Translations under genes and position numbers: made by a program
In this document: one piece after another, positions 1 through 7,388 of the stretch
Position numbering within the stretch: position 1 is the first letter of the stretch
Layout: each line of letters begins with the position of its first letter
Assembly (NCBI GenBank): GCA_937896185.1
Contig: CALBMG010000039.1
Location: 1 to 7,921, forward strand
DNA length: 7,921 nt
Origin: an uncultured Microbacteriaceae bacterium
GTDB lineage: Bacteria; Actinomycetota; Actinomycetes; Actinomycetales; Microbacteriaceae
Reading direction: 5' to 3'
The notes under the pieces: generated by a model
What the model saw: the letters and a program-made list of their open reading frames with translations, nothing else
Databases searched by the model: none
What the model was told of the DNA's origin: nothing

Positions 1-1362
1 GTTTTCGTCCAAGACCTTGAGGTCGAGGGCTTCGGCATACTTGCGACCCAGCTGGAACACGTGGCCGATTTCCATGCCGCGCGCGGTCTCGATCGGGCCA
101 CTTCCGTCGGGGGCAGGGTCGCCATCGCGCACATCGGTGATGTCGACAACACCGTCGGCCACGAAATCGCGACCCGCAACCAGGTTAAAGACGTGTTTTT
201 CATCAAGGTTCGCACCGGTGATCCACGCCGTGCCATCCACCACGCGGGGGTCGCGAACGAAACGGATACCCGTCGACGATTCCTCGCCCAAGACAGCACC
301 CGCGGGCGACCACGGACCGATGTACCCCTTGACCAGGCCGGGGTGCTTGCGGAAGTCATCCTCGTTCGCAGCCTCGACCTCGGCAGGAGCAAAAGCGGCC
401 TCGGCACGCTTGAGGTCCACGTCGCGGTCACCGGGAACGGCAACGACGACGAGCTCGCGCGAGCCGTCAAGGTTCGTCAGCGCCAACACCACATTCTTCA
501 ACGTGTCACCGGCCAACCAAGCTCGGTCAGCGCGGGCATGACGGTCGTTCGCCAACGCCACCAAGGTTTCGATGGTGGGGGTGTTGGGTGACTCAAAAAC
601 AACAGGCTCGGGCTGACCCTCGATGGGGATGCTCGCGGGGACCGGCGTTTGGTAGGCCTCGACGTTCGCCGCATAGCCGCCGGCGCTGCGCACAAATGTG
701 TCCTCGCCGATCGCCGTGGGGTGCAGGAATTCTTCGGACTTTGAACCGCCCATTGCGCCGGCATCAGCCTTGACGATCACATATTCCATGCCCAGACGGG
801 TAAAAATGCGCTCATAGGCATCGCGCTGCGCCTGGTACGACGCCGAAAGGCCCTCGTCGGTCACATCGAACGAATATGCGTCCTTCATCGAGAATTCGCG
901 ACCGCGCAGGAGGCCAGCGCGGGGGCGTGCCTCGTCGCGGTACTTGTCCTGGATTTGGTACAGGGTGACGGGCAGGTCCTTGTACGACGAGTACAGGTCC
1001 TTGACCAACAGGGTGAAAACTTCTTCGTGCGTGGGGGCCAGCAAATAGTCGGCGTCCTTGCGGTCCTTCAGGCGGAAGATTCCGTCGCCGTACTCGGTCC
1101 AACGACCGGTGCGCTCGTAAGGCTCGCGGGGCAGCAGCGCGGGGAAGTGCACCTGCTGGGCGCCGGCGCGTTCCATTTCCTCGTGGATCACCTGTTCGAC
1201 GCGGCGGCGAACCTTCAGTCCCAGCGGCAACCACGCAAAGATTCCGGGGGCTTGACGGCGGATATAGCCGGCGCGCACGAGCAAACGGTGCGAGGCCACT
1301 TCGGCGTCGGAGGGGTCCTCGCGAAGAGTACGAACAAAAAGTTGAGAGAGTCTGGCTACCAC
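1..1362 (-). CDS. proS: Prolyl-tRNA synthetase, bacterial type with editing insertion (3' end outside window)
   Basis: Class II aminoacyl-tRNA synthetase that attaches proline to tRNA-Pro in the cytoplasm. The frame is open for 454 codons from GTG at 1362 to the window edge. The N-terminus reads [20 protein letters not shown], as in actinobacterial ProRS. Residues 111-114 are THEE, followed by the motif 2 region at about 141-157 (YRDEARPR, then GLLRGREF) and KDAYSF. The large insertion (editing) domain runs from about residue 230 to 410 and includes [21 protein letters not shown] and VAGRDF. The catalytic fold resumes at [20 protein letters not shown]. Family members have about 580 residues, so motif 3 and the anticodon-binding domain (roughly 130 residues) lie beyond the left edge. 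The start is fixed by homology; no other ATG, GTG or TTG lies between it and the ispG stop, and the ribosome-binding site is weak. It follows ispG by 31 bases and is probably the distal gene of the same operon. I see no frameshift. Confidence 0.96.
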   Translation of the reverse strand, partial: MVARLSQLFVRTLREDPSDAEVASHRLLVRAGYIRRQAPGIFAWLPLGLKVRRRVEQVIHEEMERAGAQQVHFPALLPREPYERTGRWTEYGDGIFRLKDRKDADYLLAPTHEEVFTLLVKDLYSSYKDLPVTLYQIQDKYRDEARPRAGLLRGREFSMKDAYSFDVTDEGLSASYQAQRDAYERIFTRLGMEYVIVKADAGAMGGSKSEEFLHPTAIGEDTFVRSAGGYAANVEAYQTPVPASIPIEGQPEPVVFESPNTPTIETLVALANDRHARADRAWLAGDTLKNVVLALTNLDGSRELVVVAVPGDRDVDLKRAEAAFAPAEVEAANEDDFRKHPGLVKGYIGPWSPAGAVLGEESSTGIRFVRDPRVVDGTAWITGANLDEKHVFNLVAGRDFVADGVVDITDVRDGDPAPDGSGPIETARGMEIGHVFQLGRKYAEALDLKVLDEN

Positions 1363-1393
1363 GTGTGCCAGCCTACCGTTTGACGGGCAGGGT

Positions 1394-2542
1394 TCAGGCG
1401 GTAAAGACCTCGGGAGTGCCACTTTCGGCGTTCGGCATCGATGCGGCCAGACGGTTGGCTTCTTCGATCAGCGTGGCGACAATTTCCGATTCCGGAACGG
1501 TCTTGATGACTTCGCCCTTGACAAAGATCTGGCCCTTGCCGTTGCCCGAGGCAACACCGAGGTCGGCCTCGCGGGCTTCGCCGGGTCCGTTCACAACGCA
1601 GCCCATGACGGCGACGCGCAGCGGAACGGACATGCCCTCGAGTCCCTTGGTGACATCCTCGGCGAGTGTGTAAACATCGACCTGCGCACGGCCACACGAC
1701 GGGCAGGACACGATTTCGAGTTTGCGTTCACGCAGGTTTAGGGATTCGAGGATCTTCAGACCCACCTTGACTTCTTCTGCGGGAGGAGCGGACAGGGACA
1801 CGCGGATCGTGTCGCCGATGCCCTCGGCCAGCAGAATTCCAAATGCGGTGGCCGACTTGATGGTGCCCTGGAATGCGGGCCCGGCCTCGGTCACGCCGAG
1901 GTGCAACGGCCAATCGCCGCGTTCGGCGAGCTGGCGGTAGGCCTTGACCATGACGACGGGGTCGTTGTGTTTGACCGAGATTTTGAAGTCGTGGAAGTCG
2001 TGTTCTTCGAACAGGCTGGCTTCCCAGACGGCACTCTCGACCAGAGCTTCGGCGGTGGGCTTGCCGTACTTTTCCAGCAAACGGCGGTCAAGCGAACCCG
2101 CGTTGACTCCAATGCGCAAGCTGACACCGGCGGCCTGTGCGGCCTTTGCAATTTCACCCACCTTGTCGTCAAACTCGCGGATGTTGCCGGGGTTTACTCG
2201 GACGGCAGCACAGCCGGCATCGATGGCCTGGAAAACATATTTGGGTTGGAAGTGAATGTCGGCGATGACCGGAATCTGGCTCTTTTTAGCGATGATGTGC
2301 AGTACATCGGCGTCGTCTTGGGTGGGCACGGCAACGCGCACAATGTCGCAACCCGATGCTGTCAGCTCGGCAATCTGCTGCAGCGTGCCGTTGATGTCGG
2401 TCGTTCGAGTCGTCGTCATCGACTGCACCGCAATCTGTGCGTCTCCGCCGACGAAGGTCGAGCCGACCTTGATTTTGCGCGATACGCGACGAGGGGCGAG
2501 AGTCTCGGGGACTCGGGGCATTCCGATGTTCACAGCTGGCAC
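1394..2542 (-). CDS. ispG: 4-hydroxy-3-methylbut-2-en-1-yl diphosphate synthase (IspG/GcpE)
   Basis: Penultimate enzyme of the MEP isoprenoid pathway. It reduces 2-C-methyl-D-erythritol 2,4-cyclodiphosphate to HMBPP using a [4Fe-4S] cluster. The protein has 382 residues, the usual length for the compact bacterial form. An N-terminal TIM-barrel-like part ([12 protein letters not shown] at 39-50, [13 protein letters not shown] at 92-104, AAVRVNPGN at 112-120, [12 protein letters not shown] at 145-156) is followed by a C-terminal cluster domain. The cluster cysteines are C280 and C283 (CPSCGR) and C315 ([11 protein letters not shown]), and E322 fits the known glutamate ligand. GTG at 2542 is chosen because [19 protein letters not shown] aligns with other actinobacterial IspG N-termini; GTG at 2533 is a less likely alternative. 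It sits 31 bases after the M50 protease and 31 before proS. The purine-rich GAGAGGGG lies unusually far upstream and faces a GTG-TAA pair instead (see the entry at 2545-2562). Confidence 0.97.
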   Translation of the reverse strand: MPAVNIGMPRVPETLAPRRVSRKIKVGSTFVGGDAQIAVQSMTTTRTTDINGTLQQIAELTASGCDIVRVAVPTQDDADVLHIIAKKSQIPVIADIHFQPKYVFQAIDAGCAAVRVNPGNIREFDDKVGEIAKAAQAAGVSLRIGVNAGSLDRRLLEKYGKPTAEALVESAVWEASLFEEHDFHDFKISVKHNDPVVMVKAYRQLAERGDWPLHLGVTEAGPAFQGTIKSATAFGILLAEGIGDTIRVSLSAPPAEEVKVGLKILESLNLRERKLEIVSCPSCGRAQVDVYTLAEDVTKGLEGMSVPLRVAVMGCVVNGPGEAREADLGVASGNGKGQIFVKGEVIKTVPESEIVATLIEEANRLAASMPNAESGTPEVFTA

Positions 2543-2544
2543 AG

Positions 2545-2562
2545 TTACACAGTACCCCTCTC
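2545..2562 (-). promoter_or_regulatory. Ribosome-binding site followed by a GTG-TAA start-stop pair ahead of ispG
   Basis: On the minus strand GAGAGGGG (2562-2555) is followed by TACT, then GTG (2550-2548) directly followed by TAA (2547-2545), then CT and the ispG GTG (2542-2540). Taking GAGG (2560-2557) as the core of the site, the spacer is 6 bases to the start-stop GTG but 14 to the ispG GTG. ACTGTG occurs twice with two bases between the copies. What is seen is the arrangement; that ribosomes use the first GTG, or that it regulates ispG, is inference. Confidence 0.4.
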
Positions 2563-2573
2563 GTGGCTCTGGG

Positions 2574-3890
2574 TTACAGAAGGCTGATGGGATTAACGAT
2601 GTCGGCGTACACCAACAGCAGGCTGAGGCTCAGCAGTAGGACGGTGACGACGAGGGTCACGGGAATCAGGCGTGCCGTGTCGACGGGCCCGGGATCGGGT
2701 TTGCCACGCAGGGCCGCGAAGCGACGACGGACTGATTCCCACACCGCTGCGGCGACGTGGCCGCCATCGAGCGGCAGCAACGGGATGAGATTAAATACGA
2801 AGAGCGCCAGGTTGAGCGAGGCGAGCAGGCTTACTAACCCCACGATGCGATCGCCGACAGCGACGTCGGTCAGTGACGCCATCTCGCCAGCAACGCGGCC
2901 AACTCCCACCACGCTGAGCGGCCCGTTGGGGTCGCGTTCTTCCCCGCCAAATGACGCGTTCCAGATGTCGTCGACTCGGTCGGGCAGGTTCACAATCATC
3001 GTGGCGACACCAGCAATCGAATCGCCGATGTACACCGCGGTGTCCCCCAGCGTCCGAGTCGTGCGCACCCGCTCGGGGCCGATTCCCACATAACCGGCCT
3101 GCACCATCACAGGGTTGCCGTCGGAGTCGACAACAATCTCGCCCTGTTCGTCGATCTGGCCACGCTCGATTTCCAACGGCGTCACTGTCAGGTGCAGGGT
3201 GCGGCCGTCACGCAGCACAGTGAAATCCAGAGGGACGCCGGCCGAATCACGAATAGTCGACGTGACATCGATCCAATCGGGCGTGCTGACGCCATCGATT
3301 GCGGTGATCACGTCGCCAGGCAGCATGCCGGCCGCTGCGGCGGGGGCAACGGGATCCGTCGAGGTGCATTCTGTCTGGGTGGTGTCGGACGGCAGCACAC
3401 ATTCAGCGAGCGATTGGACCGTCGTCGTCGGCTGGTACGTGCCGAAACCCATCAGGACGACAGCAGACAACACCGCCCCGATGATGAGATTCGTGACCGG
3501 ACCGCCCAGCATCACGACGATGCGCTGACGAACTGGCAGTGAATAGAACGGCACAGTCCCCTGGGCAATCGACTCGGCGGACGCATCGCGGGCGTCCTGA
3601 ATGCTGCGACGGAACAGCCGAGCACCCCACCAACGAGGAGGGCGAGAATCCGGAAGATACATGCCGGGGATGCTGACATAGCCACCCAGAGGAATTGCTT
3701 TCACTCCGTATTCGGTGCCACCGCGGTGAATCGACCACAGGGTCGGGCCAAAACCGATCATGAAATGTGGAACCGTCAACCCAAATCGACGGGCCGGCAG
3801 GAAGTGGCCCAATTCGTGAAGCCCGATGGACACGGCGATACCGACGACCATGAAAAGTACGCCCGCTACATAACCCAGAATGTCCACCAA
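2574..3890 (-). CDS. rseP: M50 site-2 intramembrane metalloprotease (RseP/Rip1-like)
   Basis: Zinc-dependent membrane protease of the site-2 protease family, which cleaves transmembrane segments of anti-sigma factors or other membrane proteins; the substrate here cannot be deduced. The protein has 438 residues. Hydrophobic helix 1 (about 4-24) leads into the zinc motif HELGH at 25-29. Helix 2 is at about 124-150, helix 3 at about 348-370 ends in the third-ligand motif LLPLDGGH (D375), and helix 4 is at about 408-430. A PDZ domain spans about 180-240 ([17 protein letters not shown]). Cysteines C164 and C175 lie in the loop predicted outside the membrane and could form a disulfide. A TAA three codons upstream (3899-3897) limits the start to TTG at 3890 or GTG at 3887. 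AGAGGT (3904-3899) is 8 and 11 bases from them, so TTG is kept, but GTG is nearly as likely. It lies between dxr and ispG, as in other actinobacteria. The family call is firm; the symbol follows general usage. Confidence 0.94.
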   Translation of the reverse strand: MVDILGYVAGVLFMVVGIAVSIGLHELGHFLPARRFGLTVPHFMIGFGPTLWSIHRGGTEYGVKAIPLGGYVSIPGMYLPDSRPPRWWGARLFRRSIQDARDASAESIAQGTVPFYSLPVRQRIVVMLGGPVTNLIIGAVLSAVVLMGFGTYQPTTTVQSLAECVLPSDTTQTECTSTDPVAPAAAAGMLPGDVITAIDGVSTPDWIDVTSTIRDSAGVPLDFTVLRDGRTLHLTVTPLEIERGQIDEQGEIVVDSDGNPVMVQAGYVGIGPERVRTTRTLGDTAVYIGDSIAGVATMIVNLPDRVDDIWNASFGGEERDPNGPLSVVGVGRVAGEMASLTDVAVGDRIVGLVSLLASLNLALFVFNLIPLLPLDGGHVAAAVWESVRRRFAALRGKPDPGPVDTARLIPVTLVVTVLLLSLSLLLVYADIVNPISLL

Positions 3891-3898
3891 TTCAGGTT

Positions 3899-3909
3899 AC
3901 CTCTGAGGT
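3899..3909 (-). promoter_or_regulatory. Ribosome-binding site of the M50 protease gene inside an 11-base palindrome
   Basis: The minus strand reads ACCTCAGAGGT from 3909 to 3899, a perfect inverted repeat around one central base. Its right half, AGAGGT, is the best Shine-Dalgarno candidate for the protease gene. The left half could pair with it (4 bp with a 3-base loop). The site decides between the TTG start (8-base spacing) and the GTG start (11-base spacing). A folding effect is inferred and would be weak. Confidence 0.4.
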
Positions 3910-3925
3910 GTGACAGCAAACTGCG

Positions 3926-5011
3926 TTAGTCGCCAATATTGAGGATTTCCACAGCAACACGGCGAGCCCAACCGTCGGCGGCCAGCACGGATTCCACCGT
4001 CATCGTGGGATCCGCCTCGTGACGGGCCACCACCGCCTCGATTGTGTCAACGATGTCCAGGAAACCAATGCGGCCCGAATTGAATGCATCCACCGCCACC
4101 TCATTCGCCGCGTTGTACACCGCGGGAAAGGTCAAACCGGCAACACCCACCTCTCGGGCGACACGAACCGCGGAGAACACCGCATCGTCCAAAGGTTCAA
4201 ACGTCCACGCATGGGACTGGGTCCAGTCCACAGGCGCCGTTGCCCCCGGAACACGGTTCGGCCAATCCAAACCCAACGCAATCGGCAAATGCATGTCCGG
4301 CGGCGAACATTGGGCCATCGTGGAACCGTCCACAAATTCGACAAACGAGTGCACCACGGACTGCGGGTGCACCGTAACCTCGATGCGGTCAAACGGGATA
4401 CCGAACAACAGACTCGCCTCGATGACCTCGAGACCTTTGTTTACTAGTGTCGACGAATTCGTCGTAATAACTGACCCCATGTTCCAGGTGGGGTGTTTCG
4501 CCGCCTGCGCAGGGGTAACCGACGCCAATTGTTCCCGACTGAAGCCACGGAACGGGCCACCCGATGCGGTAATAATCAGCTTCGCCACCTCGGACGATTT
4601 CCCCGACAACAAGCCCTGCGCCAATGCCGAATGCTCGGAATCGACGGGAACAATCTGACGAGGCTTGGCCTTCGATGTGACCAATGAGCCGCCGATGATC
4701 AACGATTCCTTGTTCGCCAACGCCAGAGTGGCCGACGAATCAAGCACAGCAAGGGTCGGCTGCAAACCCACAGCGCCGGTAATTCCGTTCAACACCACGT
4801 CACTGGACACCGACTGCACCAACTGGGTGGCCTCGTCAGCTCCAAACGCCACGTGCTCCACACCGAATTCGGTGGCCTGGGCGTGTGCCAACAACCTGTT
4901 GGACCCCGCGGCGATGCCGACGACTCGGAACTTATCCGGGTTCGCTCGCACCACGTCCAAAGCCTGTGTGCCGATGGAACCGGTGGAACCCAAGATGATG
5001 ACGTCGCGCAT
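3926..5011 (-). CDS. dxr: 1-deoxy-D-xylulose 5-phosphate reductoisomerase
   Basis: Second and committing enzyme of the MEP isoprenoid pathway. It converts 1-deoxy-D-xylulose 5-phosphate to 2-C-methyl-D-erythritol 4-phosphate with NADPH and a divalent metal, in the cytoplasm. The protein has 361 residues. The NADPH-binding loop GSTGSIG is at 8-14 and ALANKES at 97-103. The metal ligands match D124 and E126 (PVDSEHSA) and E195 (NKGLEVIEA). The active-site flap is HPTWNMG (W176), the substrate phosphate site is NSSTLVNK (185-192), and HPQSVVHS (215-222) and SPPDM follow. All key residues are present. It is shorter than E. coli Dxr (398) because the Rossmann domain lacks a segment after about residue 57 (see findings). 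The ATG at 5011 begins directly with the family N-terminus [11 protein letters not shown]. The ribosome-binding site is poor, with only GGTGG about 13 bases upstream. mnmA ends 25 bases upstream and the protease gene starts 35 bases downstream. Confidence 0.97.
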   Translation of the reverse strand: MRDVIILGSTGSIGTQALDVVRANPDKFRVVGIAAGSNRLLAHAQATEFGVEHVAFGADEATQLVQSVSSDVVLNGITGAVGLQPTLAVLDSSATLALANKESLIIGGSLVTSKAKPRQIVPVDSEHSALAQGLLSGKSSEVAKLIITASGGPFRGFSREQLASVTPAQAAKHPTWNMGSVITTNSSTLVNKGLEVIEASLLFGIPFDRIEVTVHPQSVVHSFVEFVDGSTMAQCSPPDMHLPIALGLDWPNRVPGATAPVDWTQSHAWTFEPLDDAVFSAVRVAREVGVAGLTFPAVYNAANEVAVDAFNSGRIGFLDIVDTIEAVVARHEADPTMTVESVLAADGWARRVAVEILNIGD

Positions 5012-5036
5012 GTGCTTAGTCTGCCACCGTCACAGG

Positions 5037-6164
5037 TCAGACAGCGGAAACGGTGCGATCAATCGTGAACTGGCCCAGCACACGGGTCTGGGAATACAGC
5101 ACGGCCGTCTGGCCGGTGGCCACACCGTTGAGCGGCACATGAGGTCGAACCACGACCTCGCCATTGGCGACCGTGATGAGCGCAGGTACCGGGTCGGCGT
5201 GAGCGCGGATCTGAACTTCACCCTCGAATTCGTGCATGTCCAGGGCCGTTCCCGATGTCAGCCCCGACGCCACGGGGTCGAGCCCAGCCCAACTGTGGCG
5301 CTCCCCCGCAATCTCGGCGATGTCCAACGCGGCACGAGGACCGACAACCACTTCGTTCGAGGCGGGTCGCACCTCGATTACAAACCGAGGGCGGCCATCC
5401 GCCGCGGGCACACCCAAATTGAGCCCCTTGCGCTGACCCACCGTGAACGACAGAGCTCCATCGTGACGACCAACCACGGTTCCGTCGCGGTCCACAATGT
5501 CACCATCCGACATGGGAATACGTTCCTCGAGCCACCCCTTCGTGTCGCCATCAGGGATGAAACAAATGTCGTGACTGTCGGGCTTATTCGCGACGGAAAG
5601 ACCGCGGCGTTCCGCCTCGGCACGCACCAAATCCTTAGACGGGGTGTCGCCCAACGGGAAATACGAATGGCGCAACTGTTCCGTCGTCAACACACCCAAC
5701 ACATAGGACTGATCCTTTGCCCACGCACTGGCGCGATGCAATTCCGGGGTGGCACTGTCGGGGTTCAGGATCGTCGCATAGTGCCCGGTGCACACCGCAT
5801 CGAAACCCAGCTCCAATGCGCGGTCCAGCAACGCCGCAAACTTGATGCGCTCATTGCAGCGCATGCACGGGTTCGGGGTACGGCCGGCAGCGTATTCAGA
5901 GATGAAATCGTCGACAACATTGTCAATAAACGTGGCGGACAGATCCCACACATAGAACGGAATCCCGATGATGCCGGCCGCACGGCGAGCATCGAGCGAA
6001 TCCTCGATTGTGCAACAGCCACGGCTGCCCGTGCGGAAAGTGCCCGGCATGCGGCTCAAGGCCAAATGCACGCCCGTGACATCGTGCCCCGCCTCGACGG
6101 CACGTGCAGCGGCAACAGCAGAGTCCACTCCGCCACTCATGGCCGCCAATACCTTCACCCCCAC
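5037..6164 (-). CDS. mnmA: tRNA-specific 2-thiouridylase MnmA
   Basis: Transfers persulfide sulfur to the wobble uridine (U34) of Lys, Glu and Gln tRNAs, using ATP to activate the base. The protein has 375 residues. The PP-loop SGGVDS is at 10-15. Catalytic C100 is in [14 protein letters not shown] and C201 in [11 protein letters not shown], the pair known to form the persulfide and the transient disulfide. GHYA (127-130), KDQSYVL (150-156) and VGQRKGL (242-248) are further family motifs, and a C-terminal beta-barrel region follows. CRGC-like C50-C51 (RGCCTIED) is typical of the actinobacterial branch. The span uses GTG at 6164. GTG at 6158, giving [10 protein letters not shown], fits the family N-terminus at least as well. 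Neither has a clear Shine-Dalgarno sequence, and both lie in or beside a perfect hairpin (6160-6176). The desulfurase gene, its likely sulfur donor, ends 22 bases upstream, which supports a shared sulfur-relay unit. Confidence 0.96.
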   Translation of the reverse strand: MGVKVLAAMSGGVDSAVAAARAVEAGHDVTGVHLALSRMPGTFRTGSRGCCTIEDSLDARRAAGIIGIPFYVWDLSATFIDNVVDDFISEYAAGRTPNPCMRCNERIKFAALLDRALELGFDAVCTGHYATILNPDSATPELHRASAWAKDQSYVLGVLTTEQLRHSYFPLGDTPSKDLVRAEAERRGLSVANKPDSHDICFIPDGDTKGWLEERIPMSDGDIVDRDGTVVGRHDGALSFTVGQRKGLNLGVPAADGRPRFVIEVRPASNEVVVGPRAALDIAEIAGERHSWAGLDPVASGLTSGTALDMHEFEGEVQIRAHADPVPALITVANGEVVVRPHVPLNGVATGQTAVLYSQTRVLGQFTIDRTVSAV

Positions 6165-6176
6165 ATTTTATGTGGG
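6160..6176 (-). repeat. Perfect 7-bp inverted repeat with 3-base loop over the mnmA start
   Basis: CCCACAT (6160-6166) and ATGTGGG (6170-6176) are perfectly complementary around TTT. In the transcript this is CCCACAU-AAA-AUGUGGG. The 3' arm contains the outer mnmA start codon GTG (6164-6162), and the inner start GTG (6158-6156) follows after one base. It is not a rho-independent terminator, because G-rich coding sequence follows rather than a U tract. Control of translation by occluding the start is inference. Confidence 0.5.
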
Positions 6177-6186
6177 CGCGGCACCG

Positions 6187-7356
6187 CTAGCTGACCGTCA
6201 ACCCCCGCACGCGTTCCACCAGCGACGGCAGAATTTCGACAAACTCGTCGACCTCGGCGCGAGTATTCGACCTACCCAGCGTCATACGCAGCGCACCCCG
6301 AGCGTCCGTGGACCCCATCTCGGCGAGCACATGCGACACCCCGGCGACACCCGCCGTGCACGCGCTCCCCGCCGACACCGAGAACCCCGCCTCGTCCAAC
6401 AGGAACAACAAATACGCGGAATCCACCCCCGGAATCGTGACGTGAAGGTTGCCCGCCACCCGGCTGACCTGCGAACCCCGCACCACTGCGTCGGGCACTG
6501 CTCGCAACACACCATCACGCAAATAGTCACGCAGCGATGCCAACTCGGCAGCATGAGCCTCGATATCCGTGGTCGCCAACCGAATCGCCACCGCAGCGGC
6601 TGCAGCCCCTGCAGAATCGAGGCTGCCGCTGCGCAACAGCTGCTGCGAGCCGCCGTGAATCAACGGAACAATCGACGTGCCACGAGCGACAGCCAATGCG
6701 CCAACACTTACCGGACCGCCCACTTTGTGCGCCGATACCGACAGCGCATTCACTCCCGAATCTGACAACGAGATCGGCACATAGCCCAAGGCTGCTACCG
6801 CATCAACGTGCACGGGCACACCAAATTCAGCAGCGAGCGCCGCAAGATCCGCCACCGGCTGAATGGTACCCACCTCGTTGTTCACCCACAACGTGGTGAC
6901 CAACGCGACATCGTCACCCAACAGCTCACGCACCGACTCGAGGTCAATCAGCCCGTCCGCATCGACCGACGCATAGTCGATGTGCGCGCCACACGATTTC
7001 TCTAACCACTCGCACGCATCGATCGTCGCGTGATGTTCGGTCCGGGTGGTGATGATGCGGGTGCGGGGCAGATCGCACGGTGGCACTGTCGCCGCAGTCA
7101 TGCCGTTACGCGCCCAAAAAAGACCCTTGATTGCGAGGTTGATGGCCTCGGTTCCGCTGGCCGTCAAGGTCGTATCAAAACCCTTGGCGCCCAAGGCTTG
7201 CGCGATGTTTTCCCGCGCCTCTTCGAAACGTAGCCGCGCCACCTGACCGTCGCGGTGAGTGGACGAACCATTGCCGACGGCACGACTGGCCTCGGCCCAT
7301 GCGCTAATTACGGCCTCGGGCATGGGGCTCGTCGCCGCATGATCGAAATAGGGCAT
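6187..7356 (-). CDS. Cysteine desulfurase (class V aminotransferase, IscS/NifS type)
   Basis: PLP enzyme that removes sulfur from L-cysteine, forming alanine and an enzyme persulfide used for tRNA thiolation and Fe-S assembly. The protein has 389 residues. YFDHAATSPM at 3-12 is the family N-terminus. TASGTEAINLAI (65-76) binds the PLP phosphate, EHHA (107-110) supplies the ring-stacking histidine, and WVNNEVGTIQP (157-167) and HVDAVAALG (183-191) line the cofactor. SAHKVGGP places the Schiff-base lysine at K211. The sulfur-carrying cysteine is C333 in SAGSACTAGVAGVSHVL. The arginine motif reads HGGSQQLLRSGSLD, looser than the usual GGGQE-x-RSGT. ATG at 7356 has the strongest Shine-Dalgarno sequence in the window. 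The gene heads the minus-strand block and lies 22 bases before mnmA, so MnmA is the likely sulfur acceptor. No scaffold or suf genes are visible, so I leave the symbol open. Confidence 0.93.
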   Translation of the reverse strand: MPYFDHAATSPMPEAVISAWAEASRAVGNGSSTHRDGQVARLRFEEARENIAQALGAKGFDTTLTASGTEAINLAIKGLFWARNGMTAATVPPCDLPRTRIITTRTEHHATIDACEWLEKSCGAHIDYASVDADGLIDLESVRELLGDDVALVTTLWVNNEVGTIQPVADLAALAAEFGVPVHVDAVAALGYVPISLSDSGVNALSVSAHKVGGPVSVGALAVARGTSIVPLIHGGSQQLLRSGSLDSAGAAAAAVAIRLATTDIEAHAAELASLRDYLRDGVLRAVPDAVVRGSQVSRVAGNLHVTIPGVDSAYLLFLLDEAGFSVSAGSACTAGVAGVSHVLAEMGSTDARGALRMTLGRSNTRAEVDEFVEILPSLVERVRGLTVS

Positions 7357-7388
7357 GGGGTCCTCCTGTATCTAATACTCTAGAACCC
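7357..7388. promoter_or_regulatory. Divergent intergenic region, likely promoters for both directions
   Basis: This 32-base gap lies between the ATG of the desulfurase gene and the GTG of glgX. Its centre (7369-7385) is AT-rich compared with the surroundings. On the minus strand TAGAGT (7382-7377) could be a -10 box with a start near 7370, just ahead of the ribosome-binding site. On the plus strand TAATAC (7373-7378) could be a -10 box with a start near 7385. The two candidates overlap, centred on TCTAGA. No good -35 box is visible on either strand. The location makes promoters very likely; the exact boxes are guesses. Confidence 0.45.
7361..7367 (-). promoter_or_regulatory. Strong Shine-Dalgarno site of the cysteine desulfurase gene
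   Basis: The minus strand reads AGGAGGA from 7367 to 7361, followed by CCCC and the ATG at 7356. The complete AGGAGG core is 5 bases from the start codon. It fixes the start of the first gene of the block and contrasts with the weak sites of the downstream genes. Confidence 0.85.

Larger units (their letters stand above)
1..7356 (-). other. Probable six-gene operon: desulfurase-mnmA-dxr-M50 protease-ispG-proS
   Basis: All six genes run in the same direction with gaps of 22, 25, 35, 31 and 31 bases. No gap contains a stem-loop followed by a U tract. Only the first gene has a strong ribosome-binding site and an upstream AT-rich region, which fits one main promoter at the right end. Internal promoters inside coding sequence cannot be excluded. 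Where the unit ends is outside the window. Confidence 0.6.

Noticed and set aside
61..591. Two overlapping plus-strand frames opposite proS
   Set aside because: The minus-strand frame gives uninterrupted ProRS sequence over the whole stretch; the plus frames are shadows without motifs.
1371..1388. Small hairpin in the ispG-proS gap (CCGT/ACGG with a TTG loop) as a possible terminator
   Set aside because: The stem has only 4 bp, extension needs a bulge, and no U tract follows in the transcript direction. It is too weak to end transcription.
1901..2587. A 228-codon open frame on the plus strand opposite ispG
   Set aside because: It mirrors ispG codons, has no ribosome-binding site or family motif, and the minus-strand gene is certain.
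6160..6176. The mnmA hairpin read as a rho-independent terminator of the desulfurase gene
   Set aside because: It is followed by GGTGAAGG-type coding sequence rather than a U run in the minus direction, so it is listed as a structured start region instead.
4665..6194. A 509-codon open frame on the plus strand, antisense to mnmA and dxr
   Set aside because: It spans two well-supported minus-strand genes and the gap between them. Its sequence is rich in Arg, His and Thr with no recognisable domain, as expected for the shadow of GC-rich coding sequence.
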